Part shown: positions 9,425-17,796 of the stretch, piece after piece
Numbering within the stretch: the stretch's first letter is position 1
Layout: the number at the start of each line of letters is the position of its first letter
Origin: Streptomyces netropsis
Lineage (GTDB): Bacteria > Actinomycetota > Actinomycetes > Streptomycetales > Streptomycetaceae
Assembly: GCF_014203545.1 (NCBI RefSeq)
Contig: NZ_JACHJG010000002.1
Coordinates: 124,001-188,000, forward strand
Length of the DNA: 64,000 bases
Reading direction: 5' to 3'
Notes under the pieces: model-generated
What the model saw: the letters and a program-made list of their open reading frames with translations, nothing else
Told to the model about the DNA's origin: nothing
Database searches by the model: none
Made by a program: the position numbers and the translations under genes

Positions 9425-10351
9425 ATGGCCGCATCCGACAAGCGCGATCCTCTGACGGAGAAGCTTCCCTGGCAGTGGGAGGAGCAGGAGTGGCGGGGGC
9501 ACGTCGAACGGGTCCGTGCGGGGCGGAGCCTGAAGCCCGCCACCTGGCCGCAGGGCGCGAAGGCCGCCGTCGCCATGTCGTTCGACCCCGACCACGAGTC
9601 GATACCGCTGCGGGACGGCCAGACCCAGCCGGGCAAGCTGTCGCAGGGCGAGTTCGGTGCCCGCGTGGGCGTCCCGAGGATCCTGGCGCTGCTGGAGAGG
9701 CGTTCCATTCCCGCCACGTTCTTCATGCCCGCGGTGTGCGCCCTGCTCCGCCCCGACGAGGCGCGGGGCTACACCGACCGGGGGCACGAGGTGGGCATCC
9801 ACGGCTGGATCCACGAACGCAACATGGAACTGGACCCCAAGAACGAACGCGACCTGATGTTCCGCTGTGCCGACACCCTGGAGCGGCTCAGCGGACAGCG
9901 CCCGGTCGGGATCCGTACCCCGTCGTGGGACTTCAGCGACGCGACCTTGGCGATCAGCCGTGAACTCGGCCTGTTGTACGACTCCTCGCTGATGGCCGAC
10001 GACGACCCGTACGAGATCGTCGCCGACGGGGAGCCCACGGGCATGGTGGAACTCCCGCCGGAGTGGATCCGGGACGACGCGATCTACTTCCCGATGGACC
10101 GGTACACCGCTCTGCGGCCGTACGCGATGCCGCGTCACGTGGTCGGCATCTGGCGGGACGAGTTCGACGCCGCGTACGCCGAGGGCGGGCTGTTCCAGAT
10201 GACCATGCACCCGCATGTGATCGGCCACCGGTCCCGCATGGTGGTGCTGGAGGAGTTGCTGGAGCACATCGCCGGTCACGAGGGCATCTGGTACGCGACG
10301 CACGCGGAAGTCGCCGCGTACGTGAAGAGCCAGTCGGAGGCCAGTTCGTAG
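9425..10351 (+). CDS. Polysaccharide-deacetylase-family hydrolase (NodB fold)
   Basis: A 308-residue protein; the ATG at 9425 follows GAGGA. It carries the NodB-fold pattern: SFDPDHES near residue 53 (motif 1 Asp), ATFFMPAV, HEVGIHGWIHE (the metal-binding His pair), a GIRTPSW motif, and a late QMTMHPH. The layout and length match the cytosolic subgroup that includes PuuE-type allantoinases and the peptidoglycan deacetylase-like HP0310 family rather than secreted chitin or xylan esterases, since there is no signal peptide. The substrate could therefore be a small amide. It is followed by 414 bases of leader for the MFS exporter, and there is no sign of operon linkage. Confidence 0.85.
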   Translation: MAASDKRDPLTEKLPWQWEEQEWRGHVERVRAGRSLKPATWPQGAKAAVAMSFDPDHESIPLRDGQTQPGKLSQGEFGARVGVPRILALLERRSIPATFFMPAVCALLRPDEARGYTDRGHEVGIHGWIHERNMELDPKNERDLMFRCADTLERLSGQRPVGIRTPSWDFSDATLAISRELGLLYDSSLMADDDPYEIVADGEPTGMVELPPEWIRDDAIYFPMDRYTALRPYAMPRHVVGIWRDEFDAAYAEGGLFQMTMHPHVIGHRSRMVVLEELLEHIAGHEGIWYATHAEVAAYVKSQSEASS

Positions 10352-10765
10352 GTACGCGGGTTCCCGTGCTCGAAGGAAAGTCCGGGATCGAATTCGGCGG
10401 CCCCGAAAAAACAGATCGATGACGTACGTGGTGAAGTAACCCCGGAACGTGCTCTATCGAGCAAGCGGTTGCTTTGCTAAAGTGTCCGACGGGTATTCTT
10501 CCGAGCGCAGCGGGGAGACGTTGAATGCACTGCAAAAGCATATGATCCACCGCCGACTCAGGCCACGAGTGCGACCGTTCCCCTGAACGGGAAAGCGAGC
10601 TGACGAGCCAGACGCCGGGGCGCTCCGACCCTTGAAAGGTCGGTATCTGCGGCCGCCCCGGCCGCCGTCCTTGCCGCTTCACGCACCGTCACACCCGCTG
10701 GGCGCAGCTCCGCCCACTCGGCCCGGGTGTTCTTCTCTCCCGTTCGGGTCGAATAGGGAATATTT
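10352..10765 (+). promoter_or_regulatory. Long leader region of the MFS exporter gene
   Basis: This 414-base gap contains a TTGCTT-like element near 10470 and a TATTCT element at 10494, 19 bases apart, then a six-codon open frame with an excellent ribosome-binding site (10525-10545). Two short hairpins follow: CCGTTC/GAACGG near 10572 and CGACC/GGTCG near 10627. The exporter starts 220 bases after the small frame. The arrangement resembles ribosome-mediated attenuation leaders that control antibiotic exporters in actinomycetes; the switch itself is not shown by the sequence. Confidence 0.4.
10525..10545 (+). CDS. Putative six-residue leader peptide MHCKSI
   Basis: The ATG at 10525 has GGGGAG seven bases upstream, a better site than most real genes nearby, and the frame closes at TGA after six codons. 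It lies in the transcribed leader of the exporter gene. A single Cys codon is present. This could be an attenuator peptide or simply chance. Confidence 0.35.
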   Translation: MHCKSI

Positions 10766-12148
10766 ATGAGGACTCTACAGGCGGTCCGCGAGTTTCCGCT
10801 CGCATTGCGATTGCTATTGCTCAACCAGTTTGGGGTGGACGTCGGCTTCTACCTCCTGATTCCCTTTCTGGCGGAATATCTGGGGCGGGGGCTCGGAATG
10901 TCGGCCGCCCTGGTCGGGCTGGTGCTCGGCACGCGGAACCTCAGCCAGGAGGGGCTGTTCCTCCTCGGCGGTTCGGCGGCCGACCGCATCGGCCCCCGCG
11001 CGGTGATCATCTGCGGCTGTGCCCTGCGGACCGTGGGTTTCGCCCTCTTCGCCGTCGGCGATTCGCTGACGCTGCTGCTCGGGGCGTCCGCGCTCAGCGG
11101 TCTCGCCGGGGCGATGTTCTACCCGGCGATGCGCGCCTACGTCGCGCTCGAGGCGGGGGAACGCAAGGCCGAGGCGTTCTCGCTGCTGACCATCTCCTCG
11201 ACGGCCGCCTCGCTGGTCGGGCTGCTCCTGGGCAGCCTGCTGGTCACCATCGACTTCCGGCTCTGCGCGCTGTCGGCGGCCGTGGTCTTCGCCCTGCTCA
11301 CGGGCGCCCAGGTGTTCCTGCTGCCGACGTACAGGGTGCCGAGCAACCGGGGCACGGTGCTGGCGGACTGGCGCGAGGTCTTCGGCGACCGCCGGTTCGT
11401 GGTGTTCGCGTTCGCCATGACCGGCATGTTCGCGATGGAGAACCAGCTCTATCTGCTGCTCCCCGAGGGCGCGCGGCAGGCGTCCGGCTGGCAGGGCGCG
11501 GCGGGCATGCTGCTCGCCACCGGCGCGGTGGCCAACATGCTCTTCCAACTCCGGATCACCCGGCTGCTGGCGCGGCGCGGCGGCGGTGCGCGCTGGGTGG
11601 GCTGCGGGCTCGCCGTGATAGGGCTCGGCTTCACACCACCGCTGCTGATCTGCGGTGCGGCGCCACCGCACGGCTTCGCCGAGTCGGCTTCCCGGATAGT
11701 CGTCATGACCACGGGTTCGTTGCTGCTCTATCTGGGGCTCATGATCGCCCAGCCTGCGGTCATGGACCTCATCCCGAGATTCGGCCGCGAGCGCCTGACG
11801 GGCACCTACTACGGGCTGTTCTATGTGTTCTCCGGGTTGGTGGCGACCGGCGGCAACGCCGCGGTCGGCTGGGCCATGGACGTGGCCGGGGCCACCGGGC
11901 ACACGTGGCTGCCCTGGATGTGCTGCCTGGGCTACGGGATGATCTCCGCGTCGGCGGCGGTGTGGCTGTACCGCACCCGGGCGTTGCCCGTCCGTCCCGT
12001 GCCCGGCCAGCCGGCCCTCCCCGTCGGAGCGACCGAATCGGCGGTCCCCGGGGCAGCGGTGGGCGACGGCGTCGGACCCTCGGCCGCGAGCCGGCTGCGG
12101 GGCCCGGCCCGGCCCTTCGACGACACGGCGGACCAGAGCCCCCGGTGA
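10766..12148 (+). CDS. MFS drug-type exporter
   Basis: A 460-residue protein with about 12 hydrophobic helices; helix 1 begins LALRLLLLNQFGVDVGF. The loop after helix 2 reads GGSAADRIGPRA, the MFS motif A (G-x3-D-R-x-G), as in MdtH-type multidrug exporters. The C-terminal 50 residues are a hydrophilic tail. The ATG at 10766 has AGGGA upstream. It is followed by a strong 13-bp terminator (12275-12306) and then by the Dap locus on the same strand, which makes it the likely exporter or self-resistance pump for that product. The substrate cannot be read from sequence. Confidence 0.8.
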   Translation: MRTLQAVREFPLALRLLLLNQFGVDVGFYLLIPFLAEYLGRGLGMSAALVGLVLGTRNLSQEGLFLLGGSAADRIGPRAVIICGCALRTVGFALFAVGDSLTLLLGASALSGLAGAMFYPAMRAYVALEAGERKAEAFSLLTISSTAASLVGLLLGSLLVTIDFRLCALSAAVVFALLTGAQVFLLPTYRVPSNRGTVLADWREVFGDRRFVVFAFAMTGMFAMENQLYLLLPEGARQASGWQGAAGMLLATGAVANMLFQLRITRLLARRGGGARWVGCGLAVIGLGFTPPLLICGAAPPHGFAESASRIVVMTTGSLLLYLGLMIAQPAVMDLIPRFGRERLTGTYYGLFYVFSGLVATGGNAAVGWAMDVAGATGHTWLPWMCCLGYGMISASAAVWLYRTRALPVRPVPGQPALPVGATESAVPGAAVGDGVGPSAASRLRGPARPFDDTADQSPR

Positions 12149-12464
12149 GCGCGATTCACCCATGGCGGGACACGTGCCGGACGGATGACGGGCAGATGAC
12201 CGACGGGCGCCGGACCGGCAGGCGGGGATTTCGGCCACGGGAGGAATGGCGGCCTGCGCGGCCCCCGCGGGTCCGATGTGCCGTCAGAACGCCCTGACGG
12301 CACATCAAGGCCAGGGAATTATGCGGCTGTCATGGCCCGCCCCCTAATGAAGGTGGCGTGTTCACCATCTTGCAGCGCGCGTCACCCGGAAATAGATTCG
12401 ATGATCCGGGGGTATCGTTTCCCGGATTGTGGACCGTCGGATCCGGCAGTATCGAGGAGGAGTT
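12149..12464 (+). other. Intergenic region before the Dap-type biosynthetic genes
   Basis: It holds the exporter's terminator (12275-12306) and then about 150 bases of lower-GC sequence that should contain the promoter of the 12465 operon. GAGGAG at 12454-12459 is the ribosome-binding site. No gene was seen. Confidence 0.45.
12275..12306 (+). terminator. 13-bp perfect stem-loop terminator
   Basis: Arms GATGTGCCGTCAG and CTGACGGCACATC with a six-base AACGCC loop, 126 bases after the exporter's stop codon. It separates the exporter transcript from the biosynthetic operon. Confidence 0.8.
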
Positions 12465-13532
12465 TTGGCGGGCTTGGCGGACGGTCGCGCGAATCCGCCG
12501 AGGGACAGTGGATCTCTGGCGCCCATCACCCCGGTTGTCGATTTACAGCTTTCCGTGGACGGCATTCCCGGAACGTTGTGGCTGAAATTGGAGTCGCACA
12601 ATCCGCACGGTTCCGTCAAAGGGCGTACCGCGCTCGCCCTGTGGCAGGACGTCGAGAGCCGGGTGGACCCCGAAATCGGCATCGTGGAGTCCACCTCGGG
12701 CAATCTCGGCCTCGCCCTCGCGGCCGTCGCGGCGGCGCACGGCGTGCCCTTCACGGCCGTGGTGGACCCCCGCAGCAGCGCGTCCGTCGTGGACGCCGTG
12801 CGCGCGCTCGAGGGGCGCGTGGTCACCATCGACAAGCCGGACGGCGCGGGAGGCTATCTGCTCAGCCGGATCGCCTACATACGCGAGCGGCTGCGGGTCC
12901 AGCCCCGCCTGGTCTGGCCCAATCAGTACGTCAATCCGGCCAACCCACGGGCCCACACCCACGGGACGGCCCCCGAGCTGTGGGCGCAGACAGGCGGCCG
13001 GCCCACGACCGTCCTGGTGGCGGTGTCCACCGGGGGCACCCTGGCGGGCTTCCGCGACTACGTGGTCGCCTTCCGGCCCGAATGGGAGCTGATCGGCGTG
13101 GACGTGGTCGGCTCGGCCGCCCTCGGCGGTGTCTCCGGGCGGCGGGTGCTGTCGGGCATCGGCGCGAGCCGGCCGTCCACCTTCCTGCCCAACGGCTACC
13201 GCCCCGCCCTGTGGATCACCCCGCAGGAGGCGGTGAGCGCGTGCCTGTGGCTGTCGGAGAAGACCGGCATGGGAGTGGGCGGGAGTTCGGGGGCGCTGAT
13301 CGCGGCGGCGCTGAAGGTGCTGCGCTCCTCGCCCCGGCGCGACAGCGTGGCCTGTCTGTGCCCGGACGGTGCCGACCGCTACTTCGACACCGTCTACTCG
13401 GCCCTCTGGCGGGAGCGCAAGGGACTGGAGCCGGTGGACGTCGCCCGGGGGATAGAGATCGTGGCCAGGCGCGACCACGCCCCGCCCGCCGCCCGGCCAC
13501 CGCGGTCCCCACGAGAGGAGTCGACACCGTGA
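12465..13532 (+). CDS. SbnA-like PLP-dependent synthase (N-(2-amino-2-carboxyethyl)-L-glutamate synthase type)
   Basis: A fold-type II PLP enzyme of about 355 residues. Motifs: HNPHGSVKGR with the PLP lysine, ESTSGNLG for phosphate/substrate binding, VAVSTGGTLAG for the PLP phosphate, and GVGGSSGAL near the end. SbnA joins O-phospho-L-serine to L-glutamate, and the SbnB partner then releases L-2,3-diaminopropionate. The presence of an SbnB-like gene two genes downstream supports this over plain cysteine synthase. I chose the TTG at 12465 because AGGAG is five bases upstream; a GTG at 12429 is an in-frame alternative. Its stop overlaps the next start in GTGA, so the two are translationally coupled. 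Confidence 0.8.
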   Translation: MAGLADGRANPPRDSGSLAPITPVVDLQLSVDGIPGTLWLKLESHNPHGSVKGRTALALWQDVESRVDPEIGIVESTSGNLGLALAAVAAAHGVPFTAVVDPRSSASVVDAVRALEGRVVTIDKPDGAGGYLLSRIAYIRERLRVQPRLVWPNQYVNPANPRAHTHGTAPELWAQTGGRPTTVLVAVSTGGTLAGFRDYVVAFRPEWELIGVDVVGSAALGGVSGRRVLSGIGASRPSTFLPNGYRPALWITPQEAVSACLWLSEKTGMGVGGSSGALIAAALKVLRSSPRRDSVACLCPDGADRYFDTVYSALWRERKGLEPVDVARGIEIVARRDHAPPAARPPRSPREESTP

Positions 13533-14464
13533 GCGCGGCGGATCCCAAACGCGAATGGTACGACCGGGCCGGGGTGCGCTCCGGGCCGCGCCGCCGGCTG
13601 GGCGGCGAACTGGCGACCGGCCGGCTCTTCTTCCCGCCGGGCCTGGTCCCCTACTGGGACCACCCACGGGTCCGGGCCCTGCCCGAGAAACGCCGCGCGG
13701 AGCTGCTCGCCCGCCATCTCTTCCAATACCTCGGCTTCACCGCCCAGTTCGAGACACGGGTGGTCAACCGGGCCACGGAACGCATCGCGGGAGGCCGCAG
13801 CGGAGTGGACGCGGATACCCCGGTCCGGCTCGATGCCTACCGCATCTATGTGGACGAGGGCTATCACTCCCTCTACAGCCTCGACATCATCGACCAGATT
13901 TCCGCCGCGTCCCGAATTGCCCCGGCCCCCTATGACTTCGAGCCTTTCCTCAGCCGACTCGACCATGTCGGCGAACAGGCCCTGCCGGACGAACCCGTGC
14001 TCGCCCAATTGCTCCAGGTCGTCGTATTCGAAATGCTGATCACGGCGATCCTCAACGACGTGCCGAAGGACCCCCGGGTCCTCACCGTCGTCCGGGACGT
14101 CGTCCGCGACCACGCGCGGGACGAGGGCTGGCACCACGTCTTCTTCTCCCGGTTCTTCCGTGAGCTGTGGGCCCAGCAGCCCGCCGGGTTACGGGGGCGG
14201 GTCGCGCGTTGCCTGCCCGAGCTGATCCGCTCCAGCCTGCTGCCGGACCTGCGTCCGGTGCGGGCCTCACTGGGCGCCGCCGGACTTCCGCCGGCGGCCG
14301 TGGAGGAGGTCGTCCGCGACGCCTATCCGGCGGACCGGGTCAACGCGGGCATCAGGTCCGCCGCCCGGCACGCGGTACGGCTGTTCGAGGAAGTGGGCGC
14401 GCTGAGCGTGCCCGGCGGCCGGGAGGCCTTCGAGGCGGCGGAGCTGCTCCACGACCGGAGCTGA
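13529..14464 (+). CDS. AurF-like di-iron N-oxygenase
   Basis: A 311-residue all-helical protein whose GTG start overlaps the previous stop by four bases. It shows the ligand pattern of the AurF/CmlI family: VDEGYHSLYS (E-x2-H), an FEML helix, and HARDEGWHHVFF (H-x2-DE-x2-H). These enzymes oxidise amines to hydroxylamines, nitroso or nitro groups. Next to Dap synthesis the expected substrate is the Dap side-chain amine or a derivative (inference). A TTA leucine codon at 14189 makes translation dependent on the rare bldA tRNA. Fatty-acid or arene amine substrates cannot be ruled out. Confidence 0.85.
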   Translation: MSAADPKREWYDRAGVRSGPRRRLGGELATGRLFFPPGLVPYWDHPRVRALPEKRRAELLARHLFQYLGFTAQFETRVVNRATERIAGGRSGVDADTPVRLDAYRIYVDEGYHSLYSLDIIDQISAASRIAPAPYDFEPFLSRLDHVGEQALPDEPVLAQLLQVVVFEMLITAILNDVPKDPRVLTVVRDVVRDHARDEGWHHVFFSRFFRELWAQQPAGLRGRVARCLPELIRSSLLPDLRPVRASLGAAGLPPAAVEEVVRDAYPADRVNAGIRSAARHAVRLFEEVGALSVPGGREAFEAAELLHDRS

Positions 14465-14606
14465 ACCGTCCCCCCACGGACCACACCGACCCCTGCCCAC
14501 CCATCCGACGGAAACCGATCGAGAACGACCGAGGCGCACAGAAGTTGACGGAAACAGCACGGCGGCGACCGCACAGGTCGGGCCGTGCCCTGTCGAGAGG
14601 CGACGG

Positions 14607-15644
14607 ATGACGGAAGACCTGCTCTTTCTGGACCGGAGCGCGGTGCTGGCCTGCATGACGGACGTCGATCCCTGCGCGGTCGTCGAACGGGTGCTGCGGC
14701 GCCAGGCCGAGGGGCGCACCACGCTGCCGCCCGAGGGCTACCTCCCGTGGACCAACGGCGAAGGGGCGTACTGCCGCTCCCTCGCCATGCTGGGCGCGGT
14801 GGAGCGGGACGACGGGCCGCCCGTGCTGGGGGTGAAGCTGATCAACGCGGCCACCAGCAACCCGGGGCACGGCCGGGAGCGGGCCGGTGGGGTGGGCATG
14901 GTCTTCGACCCCGAGACCGCACGCCCCCTGATGCTGGCCGAGGCGGGATGGCTCAGCGCCGCCCGCACCGCCGCCTACACCATGGTGAGCCTCACGCACC
15001 TCGGGCCCAGCCGATGGGACGCGATGACCCTCATCGGCTGCGGCACCCTGGCCCGCGCGCACATCGACCTCCTCGCCCGTACGTTCCCGCACGTCGGATC
15101 CGTCCATCTGCACGACACGGCGGTGTCGCGTGCCGAAGCCCTGGCGCAGTGGACGCGCGAGCACCATCCGCGGTTGAAGGTGCACGTCCAGGAGCGTGCG
15201 CGGGCGGCCGTGGGCGCGGCGCCCGTCGTCGTGACCACGACCACCACCGACCACGGCTACCTGCCCGCGGGGTGGCTCGTCCCGGGTACGTTCGTCGCCC
15301 ACGTCTCCCTGGACGACCTCCTGCCTGACGTCTTCCTGACGGCACAGGGCCTGTTCGTGGACGACGTGGACCTCGTGGCGGACAACCCGCGGCGGATCCT
15401 CGGCAGGATGCTGCGCGACGGCCACGTCGTCGCGCGGGCCGACGCCGACGTGCGGGGCGGGGCACGGGCCCTGGACGGCACGCTCGGTCAGGTGCTCATC
15501 GGCGAGCGGCCCGCGATCCGTCCGACCACGGGCCATGTGATCAGCAACCCGTTCGGCATGTCGGTGCTGGACGTCGGCCTGCTGGGGGAGGTCCACCGCG
15601 TGGCCGTGGAACGGGGCTACGGACACGTACTGACCCTCTACTGA
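14607..15644 (+). CDS. SbnB-like dehydrogenase (ornithine cyclodeaminase/mu-crystallin family)
   Basis: A 345-residue protein; the ATG has GAGAGG upstream. The N-terminal substrate domain contains PEGYLPW and VKLINA. A Rossmann segment reads TLIGCGTLARAH, followed by VVTTTTTDHG and, late, GHVISNPFGMS. SbnB oxidises N-(2-amino-2-carboxyethyl)-L-glutamate with NAD to L-Dap plus 2-oxoglutarate. Pairing with the SbnA-like gene supports that role over ornithine cyclodeamination. A 142-base gap precedes it and a very pyrimidine-rich stretch follows. Catalytic assignment is by family and context. Confidence 0.8.
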   Translation: MTEDLLFLDRSAVLACMTDVDPCAVVERVLRRQAEGRTTLPPEGYLPWTNGEGAYCRSLAMLGAVERDDGPPVLGVKLINAATSNPGHGRERAGGVGMVFDPETARPLMLAEAGWLSAARTAAYTMVSLTHLGPSRWDAMTLIGCGTLARAHIDLLARTFPHVGSVHLHDTAVSRAEALAQWTREHHPRLKVHVQERARAAVGAAPVVVTTTTTDHGYLPAGWLVPGTFVAHVSLDDLLPDVFLTAQGLFVDDVDLVADNPRRILGRMLRDGHVVARADADVRGGARALDGTLGQVLIGERPAIRPTTGHVISNPFGMSVLDVGLLGEVHRVAVERGYGHVLTLY

Positions 15645-15681
15645 CACCCCGCACGGCCTCAGCCGCATCCGTCTTCCCCGA

Positions 15682-15750
15682 CTCCTTTCCCTTCTCTTCC
15701 CCCGTCCCCTCCCCGTCCCTTCTCTTCCCTTCTCCGTCCCTTCTTCATCC
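15682..15750 (+). other. 69-nt near-pure polypyrimidine tract
   Basis: 65 of 69 bases on the plus strand are C or T, between the SbnB-like stop and the carbamoyltransferase start. There is no hairpin potential, so it is not a terminator. In RNA it would be an unstructured, G-poor spacer. Confidence 0.8.
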
Positions 15751-15780
15751 GTTGAGTCCGTCTCCGACGAGCGAGGTTTC

Positions 15781-16740
15781 ATGGGCGACACCCACGACCG
15801 GCAGGGCCCAGGGCACGCGCGGGGCCTGTTCTCGCTGGCCGAGCTGCCACCAGAGCTGATCACGAGTCTGATCGAACGATCGGTCGAGCTGTTCCGCGAC
15901 CGCCACGCCCACGACCACCCGCTGGACGGCCAGGCGGTGGGCGTGCTCTTCACCAAGACCTCGACCCGCACCCGTACCGCCTTCACCGTCGGTGCCATCC
16001 GGCTGGGCGCCACCCCGGTCACCTTCGGGCCGGGCGATCTTCAGCTGAACACCGGTGAATCGGTGGGGGACACCGGCCGGGTGCTGGGGTCGATGCTCGA
16101 CTCCCTGGTGGCCCGCACCGCCGGGCCACTCGACGAGCTGCGCGAGCTGTCACGGGAGGGCCGGCTGCCGGTCGTCAACGCCATGGCGGCCCAGGAGCAC
16201 CCGAGCCAGGGCGTCACCGACCTCGCGACGCTCGCGCTGACCTTCGGCGACCTCGCGGGGATACGGGTCCTCTACGTCGGCGAGGGCAACAACACGGCGG
16301 TCGCGCTCGCCCACGGGCTCGCGGCCGTGCCCGGTGCCCGGCTCACCCTCGCCACCCCCGCCGGGTACGGCCTGCCGAAGGACGAGCTGGCGGCGGCGGT
16401 ACGACGGGCCGACGGCGCGGGTGCCCGGGTGCGGCAGATCCACGACCTCGCCCTGGCCCCCGACGAGGTGGACGTCGTCTACACCACCCGCTGGCAGACC
16501 ACGGGCACCGCCAAGCCCGACGCGTCCTGGCGCGAGACGTTCCGCCCCTTCCACGTCGACGAGACACTGCTGGGCCGCTGGCCCCAGGCGTCGTTCATGC
16601 ACGACCTGCCCGCCCACCGGGGCGACGAGGTCGCGGGCGACGTCCTCGACGGCCCGCGGTCCCTGGCCTGGACGCAGGCGGCGATGAAGCTGTCCGGTGC
16701 GATGGCGATCCTCGAATGGGTGGCGGGGCCGCACGGCTGA
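15781..16740 (+). CDS. Ornithine/aspartate carbamoyltransferase-family enzyme with altered substrate motifs
   Basis: A 319-residue protein of normal family length. The carbamoyl-phosphate motif FTKTSTRTRTAF and the HPSQ loop (EHPSQGVTDLA) are intact. Two ornithine-specific elements are changed: the DxxxSMG loop reads DVVYTTRWQTTG, and the HCLP motif reads HDLPAHRG, so the usual Cys is Asp. It should still transfer a carbamoyl group from carbamoyl phosphate to an amine, but not to ornithine. With SbnA/SbnB upstream, the simplest acceptor is Dap, giving a ureidoalanine, as for the carbamoyltransferase of the viomycin pathway (inference). An arginine-pathway role is unlikely given the context. 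Confidence 0.85.
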   Translation: MGDTHDRQGPGHARGLFSLAELPPELITSLIERSVELFRDRHAHDHPLDGQAVGVLFTKTSTRTRTAFTVGAIRLGATPVTFGPGDLQLNTGESVGDTGRVLGSMLDSLVARTAGPLDELRELSREGRLPVVNAMAAQEHPSQGVTDLATLALTFGDLAGIRVLYVGEGNNTAVALAHGLAAVPGARLTLATPAGYGLPKDELAAAVRRADGAGARVRQIHDLALAPDEVDVVYTTRWQTTGTAKPDASWRETFRPFHVDETLLGRWPQASFMHDLPAHRGDEVAGDVLDGPRSLAWTQAAMKLSGAMAILEWVAGPHG

Positions 16741-16792
16741 CCGTCCGCCACTCGCCCCCGCTCCCGCCCGCAGACTCCCGGATCGAGGTCCC

Positions 16793-17713
16793 ATGCCGAA
16801 CGTCTCCCGCGTCCTTGCCTACAAGCACCTCTTGGCCGACGACTTCGTCCCGCCCACCTCCCCGCAGGTGTTCTTCGAGCCCGCCGACACCGAGATCGGC
16901 GTGTGGGTGGCCCACGACCTCATCACCGAGGGCTGTTCCGTGCTGGACCTGGGCTCGGGCAGCGGGGCGGCCGCGGCCGCGATGGCCCGCGCCGGGGCGG
17001 CGCGGGTGCACGGCGTCGACGCGGGAGCGGAGACGGTCACGTGGGCGACCGACCACTACGCCTCGCGCGACGGCGGCCGGGTCACCATCGCCCGGGGCGA
17101 CTTCTCCGTGCTGTCCACCCACGAACTGCTGGCCACCGCGCCCGCCCCGCTGCCCCGGCCGCTGGTCGTCACCAGCAACCCGCCCTACGTTCCGCTCACC
17201 GCGCACGCCGACGACCGGCGCCGGTCCATCGGCGGCGGCACGGACGGGCTCAAATGGGCCCCGGCGATCATCGGGCACGGGCGGGTGCTCCGCTCCGACC
17301 TGGGCTTCACCATCGGCAGTTACTCCACCCCGCGCAAGGCTGTCCGGCTGCTGGAATCGGCCGGATACCGCGTCGAATCCGTCACGCTGTGCCCGCTGCC
17401 CCTGGGGGAGTTCACCCTGAGCCACATGGAACAGGTGCTGGCCCTGGAGGAGCAGGGCGAGGCCGTGCTGTGGCGGACCGAGCACGAGCCGCCCGCCTAC
17501 TTCATCGTCGGCCTGGCCTGCCGGTGGGCGGGGGCCGACGCGACCCGGGCGCCCGGCCGGCTCACCGCGGACGGCCTGCTGGAACTGCTGCGGACCGCGG
17601 CCCGCTCGCGCACCTCCCGGCTGGAGACCCTGGACGGGCGGCGCCCGGAGGGGTGGCGGGGGCAGCTACGGGTCCTGGACCTCCCGCCGGCCGCCGTACG
17701 CCACCACTGGTGA
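16793..17713 (+). CDS. SAM-dependent methyltransferase with NPPY motif
   Basis: A 306-residue Rossmann methyltransferase; GAGG precedes the ATG. Motif I is LDLGSGSGAAAAAMA, the acidic loop is GVDAG, and motif IV is SNPPYVPL. The NPPY form is found in enzymes that methylate nitrogen of amides or amino groups (HemK/PrmC type). The helical N-terminal domain of genuine PrmC is replaced by a short different segment, so release-factor methylation is unlikely. It sits 52 bases after the carbamoyltransferase in the same direction, so N-methylation of the pathway product is the best guess. Confidence 0.8.
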   Translation: MPNVSRVLAYKHLLADDFVPPTSPQVFFEPADTEIGVWVAHDLITEGCSVLDLGSGSGAAAAAMARAGAARVHGVDAGAETVTWATDHYASRDGGRVTIARGDFSVLSTHELLATAPAPLPRPLVVTSNPPYVPLTAHADDRRRSIGGGTDGLKWAPAIIGHGRVLRSDLGFTIGSYSTPRKAVRLLESAGYRVESVTLCPLPLGEFTLSHMEQVLALEEQGEAVLWRTEHEPPAYFIVGLACRWAGADATRAPGRLTADGLLELLRTAARSRTSRLETLDGRRPEGWRGQLRVLDLPPAAVRHHW

Positions 17714-17796
17714 GGTGGGCACGGGCCCGACGCGGGCGACGAGTACAGCGCGAGCACACGAGGCAGCGAGCACGAGAGAAAGGCGGAGAGCCCGTC

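Noticed and set aside
10558..10765. Riboswitch in the exporter leader.
   Set aside because: The hairpins are short and match no aptamer pattern I can recognise; a leader-peptide mechanism explains the region better.
10352..12464. Extension of the SbnA-like protein upstream to about 12278.
   Set aside because: That frame crosses the strong terminator at 12275-12306 and lacks protein-like sequence; the AGGAG at 12455-12459 supports the start at 12465.
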